A stretch of 64,000 nt of DNA from Streptomyces halstedii (GTDB lineage Bacteria; Actinomycetota; Actinomycetes; Streptomycetales; Streptomycetaceae). Where the stretch lies: contig JOAZ01000006.1 in NCBI GenBank assembly GCA_000720535.1, positions 296,744-360,743 of the forward strand. The letters run 5' to 3'. This document shows, one piece after another, positions 32,020-41,755 of the stretch; the first letter of the stretch is position 1, and every line of letters starts with the position of its first letter. The position numbers were made by a program, and so were the translations under genes. Below the pieces are notes generated by a model. The model did not search any database and was not told the DNA's origin. It was given only the letters and a program-made list of their open reading frames with translations.

Positions 32020-34269
32020 ATGAGCCAGCAGCCCAGCTCCGAGGTTCCGGTCCCGCCCGCCCAACCGTCCGTCGGCTCCCTCGCCGCCCAGCGGCCCCAC
32101 GCCGTGGCCGGCTCCTCGGTGTCCTCCGGCCTGTCCACGGCCGGTGACCTGGAGCCCGACCTGGACAACGACCCGGACACCTACGAGCCGGAGGGCGAGG
32201 GCGGCGAGCTCCCGGAGGGCCGGTTCCTGGACCGCGAACGCAGTTGGCTCGCGTTCAACGAACGCGTTCTGGAACTCGCCGAAGACCCCACGACCCCCCT
32301 CCTCGAACGGGCCAACTTCCTCGCGATCTTCGCCTCGAACCTGGACGAGTTCTTCATGGTCCGGGTGGCCGGCCTCAAGCGCCGCATCGCCACCGGGGTC
32401 GCCACCCGCTCCGCGTCCGGGCTCCAGCCGCGCGAGGTCCTCGACCTGATCTGGAACCGCTCACGCGAACTCATGGCCCGGCACGCCGCCTGCTACCAGC
32501 AGGACGTGGCGCCCGCACTCTCCGACGAGGGCATCCAGCTGATCCGCTGGCCCGAGCTGACCGAGAAGGAGCAGGCCCGCCTCTTCACCTTCTTCCGGCA
32601 GCGGGTCTTCCCCGTACTGACCCCGCTCGCCGTCGACCCGGCGCACCCCTTCCCGTACATCTCCGGCCTCTCGCTCAACCTCGCCGTCGTCGTACGCAAC
32701 CCGGTCAGCGGCCACCGCCACTTCGCCCGGGTCAAGGTGCCGCCGCTGCTCACCCGCTTCCTGGAGGCGTCCCCGCAGCGCTACGTCCCGATAGAGGACG
32801 TCATCGCCGCCCACCTCGAAGAGCTCTTCCCCGGCATGGAGGTCCTCGCCCACCACATGTTCCGGGTCACCAGGAACGAGGACCTGGAGGTCGAGGAGGA
32901 CGACGCCGAGAACCTGCTGCAAGCCCTGGAGAAGGAGCTCATGCGGCGCCGCTTCGGCCCGCCGGTCCGCCTGGAGGTCGAGGAGTCCATCGACCCGTAC
33001 GTCCTGGACCTCCTCGTACGCGAACTGAAGATCTCCGAGACCGAGCTGTTCCCGCTGCCCGGCCCGCTCGACCTCACCGGACTGTTCGGCATAGCGTCCC
33101 TGGACCGGCCCGAGCTGAAGTACCCCAAGTTCGTCGCCGGCACCCACCGCGACCTCGCCGAGGTCGAGTCCGCCTCCGCGCCCGACATCTTCGCCGCCCT
33201 GCGCGAACGCGACGTGCTGCTGCACCACCCGTACGACTCGTTCTCCACCTCCGTCCAGGCCTTCCTGGAACAGGCCGCGGGCGACCCGGACGTCCTCGCC
33301 ATCAAGCAGACGCTCTACCGCACCTCCGGCGACTCCCCGATAGTGGACGCCCTGATCGACGCCGCCGAGTCCGGCAAACAGGTCCTCGTCCTCGTCGAGA
33401 TCAAGGCCCGCTTCGACGAGCAGGCCAACATCAAGTGGGCCCGCAAGCTGGAGGAGGCCGGCTGCCACGTCGTCTACGGGCTCGTCGGCCTCAAGACCCA
33501 CTGCAAGCTGTCGCTCGTCGTCCGCCAGGAGGGCGACACCCTGCGCCGTTACTCCCACGTCGGCACCGGCAACTACCACCCCAAGACCGCCCGGCTCTAC
33601 GAGGACCTCGGCCTGCTCACCGCCGACCCGCAGGTCGGCGCGGACCTCTCCGACCTCTTCAACCGGCTTTCCGGCTACTCCCGCCGCGAGACCTACCGCC
33701 GGCTGCTGGTCGCCCCGAAGTCCCTGCGCGACGGGCTGGTCACCCGGATCGACAAGGAAGCCGGCCACCACCGCGCCGGGCGCCCCGCGTACGTCCGCAT
33801 CAAGGTCAACTCCATGGTGGACGAGGCGATCATCGACGCCTGCTACCGCGCCTCCCGGGCCGGAGTGCCGGTGGACATCTGGGTGCGCGGCATCTGCGCG
33901 ATCCGCCCCGGGGTCCCTGGGCTCTCCGAGAACATCCGGGTCCGCTCCGTCCTCGGCCGCTTCCTGGAACACTCCCGGGTCTTCGCCTTCGGCAACGGCG
34001 GTGAACCCGAAGTCTGGTTCGGCAGCGCCGACATGATGCACCGCAACCTCGACCGCCGGATCGAGGCCCTGGTGCGCGTCACCGACCCCGCCCACCGGGC
34101 CGCCCTCTCCCGGCTCCTGGAAACCGGCATGTCCGACACCACCTCCTCCTGGCACCTCGGCCCCGACGGTGACTGGACCCGGCACTCCACGGACGCGGAC
34201 GGCCAGCCGCTGCGGCACGTACAGGAGATGCTCATCGACGCCCGGAGGCGCCGGCGTGCGACACCCTGA
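32020..34269 (+). CDS. ppk: Polyphosphate kinase 1
   Basis: A 749-residue enzyme that polymerises the gamma phosphate of ATP into polyphosphate. The acidic, disordered N-terminus (1-65) precedes the four PPK1 domains; [20 protein letters not shown] opens the N domain. The two catalytic histidines lie in [14 protein letters not shown] (about residue 513, phospho-His) and [14 protein letters not shown] (about 651). Start ATG at 32020; a longer upstream frame lacks family resemblance. It is overlapped by a CHAD gene and a NUDIX gene, a conserved polyphosphate operon. PHO-box control of ppk is known in Streptomyces. Confidence 0.95.
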   Translation: MSQQPSSEVPVPPAQPSVGSLAAQRPHAVAGSSVSSGLSTAGDLEPDLDNDPDTYEPEGEGGELPEGRFLDRERSWLAFNERVLELAEDPTTPLLERANFLAIFASNLDEFFMVRVAGLKRRIATGVATRSASGLQPREVLDLIWNRSRELMARHAACYQQDVAPALSDEGIQLIRWPELTEKEQARLFTFFRQRVFPVLTPLAVDPAHPFPYISGLSLNLAVVVRNPVSGHRHFARVKVPPLLTRFLEASPQRYVPIEDVIAAHLEELFPGMEVLAHHMFRVTRNEDLEVEEDDAENLLQALEKELMRRRFGPPVRLEVEESIDPYVLDLLVRELKISETELFPLPGPLDLTGLFGIASLDRPELKYPKFVAGTHRDLAEVESASAPDIFAALRERDVLLHHPYDSFSTSVQAFLEQAAGDPDVLAIKQTLYRTSGDSPIVDALIDAAESGKQVLVLVEIKARFDEQANIKWARKLEEAGCHVVYGLVGLKTHCKLSLVVRQEGDTLRRYSHVGTGNYHPKTARLYEDLGLLTADPQVGADLSDLFNRLSGYSRRETYRRLLVAPKSLRDGLVTRIDKEAGHHRAGRPAYVRIKVNSMVDEAIIDACYRASRAGVPVDIWVRGICAIRPGVPGLSENIRVRSVLGRFLEHSRVFAFGNGGEPEVWFGSADMMHRNLDRRIEALVRVTDPAHRAALSRLLETGMSDTTSSWHLGPDGDWTRHSTDADGQPLRHVQEMLIDARRRRRATP

Positions 34270-35236
34270 CCACCGGACGACGCCTTCCGCGGCCGACATG
34301 CTCGGCCCCTACCTGCGCGAACAGGCCGCCTGCTTCCTGCGCGGCCTGCGCCTGCACCGCGAGGCCCCCGCCGACGGCGGTACCCACGGCGCCGAGGAGG
34401 CCGCCGCGGCCCTGCGCCACGCGTCCCGCCGCATCAGCGGCACCCTGCGCACCTTCCGCACCGCTCTGGACCAGGCCTGGGCCGATCACCTCCGTACGGA
34501 ACTGGTCTGGCTCTCCGGCACGCTGGCCCGCGAACGCGCCTACGCCGATCGGCTGGGGCGGCTGCTGGAGGCCCTGCACCAGCTGTCGGGAACCTCGCTC
34601 CCGGCGGCCAGGACCTCATCACCGCCCCCCGGGGACGGCCACAGGGAACGGGCCGCCCTCGGCATCGGCGCCGCACGGGCCGGCGCCCTCCTGGAACGCC
34701 GGCTGACCCTCGCCCGGACCCGCGCCCACTCCGAGGCGCTCCAGGCGCTCGGCTCCTCCCGTTTCCACGCGGTCGCCGACGCCGTGGCGCTGCTGGCCTC
34801 GGAGGTACCACTGGCCGCCTGCGCCGCCGGACCCGCCACCGAGGTGCTGTACGCCCCGGCCGGACTGGCCGAGCAGCGGGTGCGCACCGCGGTCGCCGCG
34901 CTGCCGCACGACGAGGCGGTGGAGCCGTACGACGAGGCCCTGGACGCCCCCTGGCACCGGACCCGGGTGCTGCTGCGGCTGCACCGGTACGCCCACGAGG
35001 TGGTCCGCCCGACCCCCGACCCGGCCCTGGCGGACGCCGGACACGCCCTCGACCTGCACCGGGACGCGGCGGAGGCGGCCTCGGCGGCGTCCGCCGCGGC
35101 CCGTACCCCGCGGATCGCGCCCGCGACGGCGTACGCGCTGGGCGTGCTCCACGCCCACCAGCGGCACGAGGTGGGGGCGGCCCGCGCGGTGTTCCGGGAG
35201 ACCTGGCCGTACGCCGCGGCGGTGAGCGCGCCGTGA
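34256..35236 (+). CDS. CHAD-domain polyphosphate-binding protein
   Basis: A 326-residue CHAD protein: all-helical, rich in Arg and His, with the duplicated four-helix pattern and conserved basic residues ([28 protein letters not shown]). CHAD domains bind polyphosphate through basic grooves, which fits its place between ppk and a NUDIX gene. It starts at GTG 34256 inside the ppk gene after GGAGG, overlapping by 14 bp, and its stop overlaps the NUDIX start. The typical His pairs are spread thinly, so binding is inferred. It may localise or stabilise polyphosphate granules. Confidence 0.85.
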   Translation: MRHPDHRTTPSAADMLGPYLREQAACFLRGLRLHREAPADGGTHGAEEAAAALRHASRRISGTLRTFRTALDQAWADHLRTELVWLSGTLARERAYADRLGRLLEALHQLSGTSLPAARTSSPPPGDGHRERAALGIGAARAGALLERRLTLARTRAHSEALQALGSSRFHAVADAVALLASEVPLAACAAGPATEVLYAPAGLAEQRVRTAVAALPHDEAVEPYDEALDAPWHRTRVLLRLHRYAHEVVRPTPDPALADAGHALDLHRDAAEAASAASAAARTPRIAPATAYALGVLHAHQRHEVGAARAVFRETWPYAAAVSAP

Positions 35237-35634
35237 GCGGCCCCGTGCTCGCCGCCGGGTGCGTGCTGTGGCGCCGTGCCCCGCACATCGAGATCTGCCT
35301 GGTCCACAGACCGCGGTACGACGACTGGTCCTTCCCCAAGGGGAAGCTGAAGCGGGGCGAGACCGCGCTCGAAGGCGCCCTGCGCGAGGTCCTGGAGGAG
35401 ACGGGCCACCACTGCGTCCCGGGGGCCGTCCTGCCCACGGCCCGGTACCTGACCGACGGCCGCCCCAAGGAGGTCAGCTACTGGGCGGCCGAGGCCACGC
35501 ACGGCACCTTCGTGCCCAACGACGAGGTGGACCGCCTGGCCTGGCTCCCCCCGTCCGCCGCCCGGTCCCGACTCAGCCGCCCCGGCGACCGCGTCCAACT
35601 CGACGCCTTCCTGACCACCCTGCCCAAGCACTGA
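35233..35634 (+). CDS. NUDIX hydrolase (MutT-like)
   Basis: A 133-residue NUDIX enzyme. The NUDIX box GKLKRGETALEGALREVLEE then TG runs from residue 37 to 58 and matches GX5EX7REUXEEXGU fully. It cleaves nucleoside diphosphates linked to other groups; the short length and gene context (ppk, CHAD) suggest a role with diadenosine or inositol/polyphosphate compounds, though MutT-type cleaning of oxidised nucleotides is possible. It starts at GTG in a GTGA overlap and ends the polyphosphate operon. Confidence 0.9.
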   Translation: MSGPVLAAGCVLWRRAPHIEICLVHRPRYDDWSFPKGKLKRGETALEGALREVLEETGHHCVPGAVLPTARYLTDGRPKEVSYWAAEATHGTFVPNDEVDRLAWLPPSAARSRLSRPGDRVQLDAFLTTLPKH

Positions 35635-36106
35635 CACACCCGCCCCACGCCACCCACACCCCACCGGGCCGCACGCGCCCCCACGCCCGGACCAGCGGCG
35701 TGCACGCGCCGGGCCGCACCCGCCCGACGGCCGGTCCGGGGGCGTGCAGGAGGGTCCCCGCAGGGTGACGAACGGATTGCCGGGCACCACAGCGTGCAGC
35801 TGGAAACGTTCGTCGCCCGAGGAGACACTCCGGAGGGCCGCCGGGCCACCCCCACGCACCGGGGCGCCCCGCACCGCGGCCCCCGCGCCCCCCGACCAGA
35901 CCCGGGCCCCGCTCCCCGTACCGGGACCGGACCGCCCCCGCACCTCCGACCGGGGCCACCCCAGCCCGTCCGGCGCTTGAGGACGGAACCCCGCGCCCGG
36001 GAACCCTCGCGACGACCGCACGCCGCGCCCCGCACGTACCCCCGCGCACAGCCCACCGCCCCGCACGCCGCGCCCCCATACCCCCGGAACCAGCCCGCCC
36101 GGCACG
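35635..36106. other. Intergenic region before pstS, with a common Streptomyces repeat
   Basis: About 470 bp, Pro/Arg-coding in all frames and G+C-rich, with no credible gene. At 35963-35984 it contains AGCCCGTCCGGCGCTTGAGG, a short element that I recall as one of the commonest intergenic repeats in Streptomyces. A related palindrome lies at 9926-9945. Confidence 0.45.
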
Positions 36107-36150
36107 GTTCACCCTCCGTTCACTCTGCCCCGTGGGCCGCTTCACCTGTT
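36107..36150 (+). promoter_or_regulatory. PHO box of the pstSCAB operon
   Basis: Four 11-bp units follow one another: GTTCACCCTCC (36107), GTTCACTCTGC (36118), a degenerate CCCGTGGGCCG (36129) and CTTCACCTGTT (36140). Two adjacent GTTCAC direct repeats 11 bp apart are the core PHO box bound by phosphorylated PhoP in Streptomyces. TAATTT at 36156-36161 is a likely -10 just downstream. Confidence 0.85.
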
Positions 36151-36261
36151 CTGCCTAATTTCGGACGTACCCGGTGCACGGCGCCAAGCCACCGCACCAC
36201 TCCTCATCGCACGCCGCCTCGCACCCCAGCCGCGGCGGCTCCTGGAAGGAACACCCCGAAA

Positions 36262-37398
36262 GTGAAGCTTCAGCGCAAGAACCGGCTTCGTGCCACCGCG
36301 CTCGGTGCCCTCGCCGTCTCCGGCGCCCTGGTCCTCACGGCGTGCGGTTCGGACGACAACAGCGGCGCCGACGCGGACGGCGGCGGCAAGACCACCGCGG
36401 CCGCGTCCACCATCGCGTGCGACGGTGCCAAGGGCCAGCTGCGCGCCTCCGGCTCCAGCGCCCAGAAGAACGCGATGGACCTGTGGGTCAAGAACTACAT
36501 GGCCGCCTGTTCCGGCGTGCAGGTCAACTACAACTCCTCTTCGTCCGGAGAGGGCATCGTCGCCTTCAACCAGGGCACCGTCGGCTTCGCCGGCTCCGAC
36601 TCGGCGCTGAAGCCGGAAGAGGTCGCCGAGTCCAAGAAGATCTGCGGGACGGGCCAGGGCATCAACCTCCCGATGGTCGGCGGCCCGGTCGCGATCGGCT
36701 TCCACCTGGAGGGCGTCGACGACCTCGTGCTGGACGCCCCCACGCTCGCCAAGATCTTCGACACCAAGATCAAGAAGTGGAACGACCCGGCGATCGCCGC
36801 GCTCAACGAGGGCGCGAAGCTCCCGGACAAGGCGATCCAGCCCTTCCACCGCTCCGAGGACTCCGGCACCACGCAGAACCTCGGCAAGTACCTCGCCGCG
36901 GCGGCCCCGGCCGACTGGAAGTACGAGGCCGAGAAGAAGTGGCCCGCCCCCGGTGGCCAGGCCGCGTCCGGCTCCTCCGGTGTCGCCTCCCAGGTGAAGG
37001 CCGTCGACGGCTCGATCGGCTACTTCGAGCTGTCCTACGCCGCCTCGCAGGACATCAGCACCGTGGACATCGACACCGGTGGCGCCGCCCCGGTCGAGGC
37101 CACCTCGGAGAACGCCTCCAAGGCCATCGCCGCCGCCAAGATCAAGGGCACCGGCAAGGACCTGGCGCTCGACCTCGACTACACCACCAAGGCCGAGGGC
37201 GCCTACCCGCTGGTCCTGGTCACGTACGAGGTCGTCTGCGACACCGGCAACAAGGCCGACACCCTCGGCACCGTCAAGTCCTTCCTGACCTACACCTCCT
37301 CCGAGGACGGCCAGAAGGTCCTCACGGACGCCGGCTACGCCCCGATCCCCGAGGCGATCAACGCCAAGGTCCGCGAGACCGTCGCCGCCCTCTCGTAA
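36262..37398 (+). CDS. pstS: Phosphate ABC transporter substrate-binding lipoprotein
   Basis: A 378-residue phosphate-binding lipoprotein. The lipobox LTAC gives Cys after about 26 residues (LVLTACGSDD). The mature protein has the phosphate loops GSSAQKNAM near the N-terminus, VGFAGSDSAL and HRSEDSGTTQNLGKYL in the middle. It captures inorganic phosphate outside the membrane for PstCAB and in Streptomyces is also abundantly released from the cell surface. The GTG start at 36262 is chosen because the basic KLQRKNRLR signal begins there. Strong PHO box control. A 17-bp tandem array starts at its stop codon. Confidence 0.94.
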   Translation: MKLQRKNRLRATALGALAVSGALVLTACGSDDNSGADADGGGKTTAAASTIACDGAKGQLRASGSSAQKNAMDLWVKNYMAACSGVQVNYNSSSSGEGIVAFNQGTVGFAGSDSALKPEEVAESKKICGTGQGINLPMVGGPVAIGFHLEGVDDLVLDAPTLAKIFDTKIKKWNDPAIAALNEGAKLPDKAIQPFHRSEDSGTTQNLGKYLAAAAPADWKYEAEKKWPAPGGQAASGSSGVASQVKAVDGSIGYFELSYAASQDISTVDIDTGGAAPVEATSENASKAIAAAKIKGTGKDLALDLDYTTKAEGAYPLVLVTYEVVCDTGNKADTLGTVKSFLTYTSSEDGQKVLTDAGYAPIPEAINAKVRETVAALS

Positions 37399-37518
37399 CC
37401 CGCGGGGGCCTCGTCACCCGCAGGGCCTCGTAACCCGCAGGGCCTCGTAATCCCAGGGCCTCGCGACCACAGGGCCTCGCGACCCGCACGACCCCCGTAA
37501 CCCGCACGACCTCGCGGG
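37391..37518. repeat. 16-17 bp tandem array growing from the pstS stop codon
   Basis: Units such as CCTCGTCACCCGCAGGG, CCTCGTAACCCGCAGGG, CCTCGTAATCCCAGGG and CCTCGCGACCACAGGG begin at 37409, 37426, 37443, 37459 and 37475, with decaying copies to 37518. The first partial unit is the end of pstS itself (CTCTCGTAACCCGC includes the TAA). The array separates pstS from pstC and could form RNA structures that reduce downstream expression. Confidence 0.85.
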
Positions 37519-37621
37519 CGGCCGGTCCGGCGCACCCCTCCGGACCGGCCCCCGCCCCCGACCCATCCGGTGCACCGCCGCCAGGGGAGCCAGCCGCTCC
37601 CCCACACAGACCGGAAAGACG

Positions 37622-38617
37622 ATGGCTTCCACCACCTCACCGCTCGACAGCCCACCGGCTCCGCCCGCCCCACCCGGCCGGCCCCGGTCCACCGGACGCG
37701 TCGGCGACAAGATCTTCATCGGCCTCTCCCGGGGTTCCGGCATCCTGCTGCTCGTGATCATGGCGTCGATCGCCGTGTTCCTCAGCTACCGCGCCGTCCT
37801 CGCGATATCCAAGGACGAGGGCAACTTCCTCACCACCCTCGACTGGAACCCGGCCGGCGACCCGCCGGTCTTCGGCATCGCCGTCCTGCTCTTCGGCACC
37901 GTCGTCAGCTCGGTCATCGCGATGGTCATCGCGGTCCCGGTCGCCGTCGGCATCGCCCTGTTCATCTCGCACTACGCGCCGCGCAAGCTGGCCGCCCCCC
38001 TCGGGTACGTGATCGACCTGCTCGCCGCCGTGCCGAGCATCGTCTACGGCATCTGGGGCGCCCTCGTCCTGGTGCCGTACCTGGAGGGCCTGAACCTCTG
38101 GCTCGACCAGTTCTTCGGCTGGACGTACGTCTTCGAGAAGACCGAGGTCGGCATCGCCCGCTCGCTCTTCACCGTCGGCATCCTGCTCGCGATCATGATC
38201 CTGCCGATCGTGACCAGCGTCAGCCGCGAGGTCTTCCTCCAGGTCCCGAAGACGAACGAGGAGGCCGCGCTCGCCCTCGGCGCCACCCGCTGGGAGGTCG
38301 TCCGGCTCTCGGTCCTGCCCTTCGGCCGCTCCGGGATCATCTCGGCGTCCATGCTGGGCCTGGGCCGCGCCCTCGGCGAGACGATGGCCGTCGCCACGGT
38401 CCTGTCGCCGAGCTTCCTCATCTCCCTGCACGTGCTCAATCCCGGTGGCGGAACGTTCGCGCAGAACATCGCCGCCAAGTTCGGCGAGGCCGACGAGTTC
38501 GGGCGCGACGCCCTGATCGCCTCGGGCCTCGTCCTCTTCGTCCTGACCCTGCTGGTCAACGGCGCGGCCCGGCTCATCATCGCCCGCCGCAAGGAGTACT
38601 CGGGGGCCACCGCATGA
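37622..38617 (+). CDS. pstC: Phosphate ABC transporter permease PstC
   Basis: A 331-residue inner-membrane subunit with about six transmembrane helices after a Pro-rich cytoplasmic start. The permease coupling motif EEAALALGATRWEVVRLSVL lies at about residues 214-233 and the PstC hallmark AVPSIVYGIWGALVL at about 138-152. With PstA it forms the phosphate channel. ATG at 37622. Its end overlaps pstA by 4 bp (ATGA). It is 223 bp from pstS across the tandem array, so differential expression of PstS over the permeases is plausible. Confidence 0.93.
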   Translation: MASTTSPLDSPPAPPAPPGRPRSTGRVGDKIFIGLSRGSGILLLVIMASIAVFLSYRAVLAISKDEGNFLTTLDWNPAGDPPVFGIAVLLFGTVVSSVIAMVIAVPVAVGIALFISHYAPRKLAAPLGYVIDLLAAVPSIVYGIWGALVLVPYLEGLNLWLDQFFGWTYVFEKTEVGIARSLFTVGILLAIMILPIVTSVSREVFLQVPKTNEEAALALGATRWEVVRLSVLPFGRSGIISASMLGLGRALGETMAVATVLSPSFLISLHVLNPGGGTFAQNIAAKFGEADEFGRDALIASGLVLFVLTLLVNGAARLIIARRKEYSGATA

Positions 38618-39696
38618 GCAACGCCACCACCACCGACGTCCAGGACGACCGTCCCCGGACCGCCCCGAAGCCGCCCGGGACCGGCCTCAGCAGCCGCAGC
38701 CTCCCCCGCTGGGCCCCCCTCGGCTTCGCCGCCGTGGCGCTCGCGCTCGGTGTCGGTACCGGCCTCGCCGCCGGCTGGCACAGCCGCACCCAGTGGGGCC
38801 TGATCGCCGCCCTGCTCTTCCTGGTGATCTCCTACGTCGTGACCACGGCCGTCGAGAACCGGCGCCAGGCCAAGGACCGCCTCGCCACCAGCGTCGTCTG
38901 GGTGTGCTTCCTGGTCGCCGTCGTCCCGCTCGCCTCCCTGCTGTGGACGACGGTCAGCCGCGGCGCCGCACGCCTGGACGGGTACTTCCTCACCCACTCC
39001 ATGGCGGGGGTCCTCGGCTCCGAGGACACCGGCGGCGTCTACCACGCGCTGATCGGCACCCTGGAGCAGGTCGGCATCGCCACGGTGATCTCCGCGCCGC
39101 TGGGCCTGCTCACCGCGGTCTACCTGGTCGAGTACGGCAAGGGCGCGCTCGCCAAGGCCGTCACCTTCTTCGTGGACGTGATGACGGGCATCCCGTCCAT
39201 CGTGGCCGGTCTCTTCATCCTGTCGATCATGCTGATGGCGAAGATCGAGCCGTCCGGCCTGATGGGCGCGCTGGCCCTGACCATCCTGATGGTCCCGGTC
39301 GTGGTCCGCTCCACCGAGGAGATGCTCAAGCTCGTCCCCAACGAGCTGCGCGAGGCCTCCCTCGCCCTCGGCATCCCCAAGTGGCGCACCATCCTCAAGG
39401 TGGTCCTGCCCACCGCGATCGGCGGGATCACCACCGGCGTGATGCTGGCCATCGCCCGCATCGCCGGGGAGACGGCACCGATCATCCTGCTGGTCTTCGG
39501 CAGCCAGCTGATCAACACGAACCCCTTCGAGGGCGCCCAGTCGTCGCTGCCGTTCTACATCTACGAGCAGTACAAGGTCGGCGAGGCCGCGTCCTACGAC
39601 CGCGCCTGGGCCGCCGCCCTGGTGCTGATCGCCTTCGTCATGATCCTCAACCTGGCGGCCCGCGGCATCGCCCGCTGGAAGGCCCCCCGGCGATGA
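38614..39696 (+). CDS. pstA: Phosphate ABC transporter permease PstA
   Basis: A 360-residue permease, longer than E. coli PstA because of a Pro/Thr-rich cytoplasmic N-terminus and two extra hydrophobic segments (about residues 30-85). The PstA core carries VDVMTGIPSIVAGLFIL and the coupling helix LREASLALGIPKWRTILKVV. Start ATG at 38614 overlaps the pstC stop. It is followed after 72 bp by pstB with its own ribosome binding site. A long open frame running through pstC in the same phase is not the gene; the family start fixes the N-terminus. Confidence 0.93.
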   Translation: MSNATTTDVQDDRPRTAPKPPGTGLSSRSLPRWAPLGFAAVALALGVGTGLAAGWHSRTQWGLIAALLFLVISYVVTTAVENRRQAKDRLATSVVWVCFLVAVVPLASLLWTTVSRGAARLDGYFLTHSMAGVLGSEDTGGVYHALIGTLEQVGIATVISAPLGLLTAVYLVEYGKGALAKAVTFFVDVMTGIPSIVAGLFILSIMLMAKIEPSGLMGALALTILMVPVVVRSTEEMLKLVPNELREASLALGIPKWRTILKVVLPTAIGGITTGVMLAIARIAGETAPIILLVFGSQLINTNPFEGAQSSLPFYIYEQYKVGEAASYDRAWAAALVLIAFVMILNLAARGIARWKAPRR

Positions 39697-39768
39697 CCAC
39701 GCGGCTCAGCCACGCGGCCTGCCGCTGACGCGGCCCCAGCGACCTTTCGAAAGAAGCAGTGATCTCAC

Positions 39769-40545
39769 ATGGCCAAGCGCATCGACGTCGGCGGCCTCAC
39801 CGCCTACTACGGCTCCCACAAGGCCATCGAGGACATCTCGATGACCGTGGAACCCCGCTCCGTGACCGCCTTCATCGGCCCCTCCGGCTGCGGCAAGTCC
39901 ACCTTCCTGCGCACCCTGAACCGCATGCACGAGGTCACCCCCGGCGGCCGCGTCGAGGGCAAGGTGCTGCTGGACGACGAAGACCTGTACGGGGCCGGGG
40001 TCGACCCGGTCACCGTGCGCCGGACGGTCGGGATGGTCTTCCAGCGCCCGAACCCGTTCCCCACCATGTCGATCTTCGACAACGTCGCGGCGGGCCTGCG
40101 CCTGAACGGCTCGTACCGCAAGAGCCGGCTCGCCGAGATCGTCGAGAAGTCACTCCGCGGCGCCAACCTCTGGAACGAGGTCAAGGACCGCCTGAACAAG
40201 CCCGGCTCCGGCCTCTCCGGCGGCCAGCAGCAGCGCCTGTGCATCGCCCGCGCGATCGCGGTCGAGCCGGACGTGCTGCTGATGGACGAGCCGTGCTCGG
40301 CGCTCGACCCGATCTCGACCCTCGCCATCGAGGACCTGATCGGCGAGCTGAAGGAGCGCTTCACGATCGTCATCGTGACGCACAACATGCAGCAGGCGGC
40401 GCGCGTCTCCGACCGCACGGCGTTCTTCAACCTCGCGGCGGTCGGCAAGCCCGGCCGGCTGATCGAGATCGACGAGACGGAGCGGATCTTCTCCAACCCG
40501 TCCGTGCAGGCGACCGAGGACTACATCTCCGGCCGCTTCGGATAA
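39769..40545 (+). CDS. pstB: Phosphate ABC transporter ATP-binding protein
   Basis: A 258-residue ATPase that drives phosphate import. Walker [20 protein letters not shown] (a PstB-specific extension), signature [16 protein letters not shown], Walker [17 protein letters not shown] and switch His in [15 protein letters not shown]. The C-terminus [10 protein letters not shown] is typical of PstB. Start ATG at 39769 with GAAAGAAG upstream. Last gene of the operon; a long hairpin lies between it and the convergent pit gene. Confidence 0.95.
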   Translation: MAKRIDVGGLTAYYGSHKAIEDISMTVEPRSVTAFIGPSGCGKSTFLRTLNRMHEVTPGGRVEGKVLLDDEDLYGAGVDPVTVRRTVGMVFQRPNPFPTMSIFDNVAAGLRLNGSYRKSRLAEIVEKSLRGANLWNEVKDRLNKPGSGLSGGQQQRLCIARAIAVEPDVLLMDEPCSALDPISTLAIEDLIGELKERFTIVIVTHNMQQAARVSDRTAFFNLAAVGKPGRLIEIDETERIFSNPSVQATEDYISGRFG

Positions 40546-40593
40546 CCCCAGACGGCCTTGCGGTGCTGCATGGCGGTGCCACCACAAGGCGAA

Positions 40594-40642
40594 GGGTCCG
40601 CCCCCGCTCCTCGGACACGTTCCAGGGAGCAGGGGCGGACCC
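40594..40642. terminator. 17-bp-stem bidirectional hairpin between pstB and pit
   Basis: GGGTCCGCCCCCGCTCC (40594-40610) pairs with GGAGCAGGGGCGGACCC (40626-40642) with one mismatch and a 15-nt loop. It lies between two convergent transporter genes and can serve both; no T tract follows on either strand. Confidence 0.7.
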
Positions 40643-40751
40643 ATGTGCGTCGCGCGCGGCGTACCGGAGGGAACCGAGGGACCGGAAGAAGGCGGTACGG
40701 GCGGCGTACGGCGTATGCCGGAGCGAACGGTGAGGGGCGGGCCGAACCGCG

Positions 40752-41750
40752 TCAGCCGAAGAGCAGGAACACGACGCCGTAGCTCGTCGCGGCGACGATC
40801 GCCGCCGCCGGCATGGTGATGAACCACCCGAGGATGATGTTCTTGGCCACGCCCCAGCGCACCGCGTTCACCCGCTTCGTGGCGCCCACGCCCATGATCG
40901 CCGAGGTGATCACATGGGTCGTGGAGATCGGCGCGTGGAACAGGAACGCCGAGCCGAACATGATCGACGCACCGGTCGTCTCGGCCGCGAACCCCTGCGG
41001 CGGGTCCAGCTCGATGATCTTGCGCCCCAGCGTGCGCATGATGCGCCAGCCACCGGCGTACGTCCCGAGCGACAGCATCATCGCGCAGACGATCTTCACC
41101 CAGACCGGGATCTGGTCGTTCGGGCCCTCCACATCGGCGATGACGAGGGCCATCACCACGATGCCCATCGTCTTCTGGGCGTCCTGAAGGCCGTGGCCCA
41201 GGGCCATGGCCGCCGCCGAGACCGTCTGCGCGATACGGAAGCCGCGCTTGGCCTTGTGGGGGTTGGACTTCCGGAACATCCACATGATGGCGACCATCAC
41301 CAGATAGCCGATGACCAGACCTATGACCGGGGACAGGAACATCGGGATGACGATCTTGGACAGCACGCCGTCCCAGTGCACCATCGTTCCGCCGGCCAGC
41401 GCCGCGCCGACCATGCCGCCGAACAAGGCGTGCGAGGACGAGGACGGCAGGCCGTAGTACCAGGTGACGAGGTTCCAGATGATCGCGCCGACCAGCGCCG
41501 CGAAGAGGATCCCCATCCCCTTCTGTCCCTCGGGCGTGGCGATGAGGCCTTCGCTGACGGTCTTGGCGACCCCCTGGCCCAGGAAGGCGCCCGCGAGGTT
41601 CATCACCGCGGCCATCGCCAGAGCCGCACGCGGGGTCAGCGCCCGGGTGGAGACCGAGGTGGCGATGGCGTTCGCCGAGTCGTGGAAGCCGTTCGTATAC
41701 GTGAAGCCGAGCGCGACGCCGATGGTCACGATCAGCGCAAAGGTGTCCAC
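40752..41750 (-). CDS. pit: Low-affinity inorganic phosphate transporter (Pit)
   Basis: A 332-residue Pit-family transporter (PitH1 type of Streptomyces, from memory), a proton- or metal-phosphate symporter. The two Pit signature repeats are GFHDSANAIATSVSTRAL near residue 22 and MALGHGLQDAQKTMGIVVMA in the second half; about ten transmembrane segments are visible (for example WNLVTWYYGLPSSSSHALFGG). GTG start at 41750. It is 5 bp downstream of the DUF47 gene in an operon. Under low phosphate it gives way to the Pst system convergent with it. Confidence 0.93.
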   Translation of the reverse strand: MDTFALIVTIGVALGFTYTNGFHDSANAIATSVSTRALTPRAALAMAAVMNLAGAFLGQGVAKTVSEGLIATPEGQKGMGILFAALVGAIIWNLVTWYYGLPSSSSHALFGGMVGAALAGGTMVHWDGVLSKIVIPMFLSPVIGLVIGYLVMVAIMWMFRKSNPHKAKRGFRIAQTVSAAAMALGHGLQDAQKTMGIVVMALVIADVEGPNDQIPVWVKIVCAMMLSLGTYAGGWRIMRTLGRKIIELDPPQGFAAETTGASIMFGSAFLFHAPISTTHVITSAIMGVGATKRVNAVRWGVAKNIILGWFITMPAAAIVAATSYGVVFLLFG

Positions 41751-41755
41751 GAGGT

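Noticed and set aside
34169-34255. Longer start for the CHAD protein inside ppk
   Set aside because: The extra residues are a shadow of ppk; GTG 34256 has GGAGG in front of it.
37570-39696. A 708-residue frame spanning pstC and pstA
   Set aside because: Only its last 360 residues match PstA; the rest is an out-of-phase reading of pstC. The PstA start at 38614 with an ATGA overlap is the real one.
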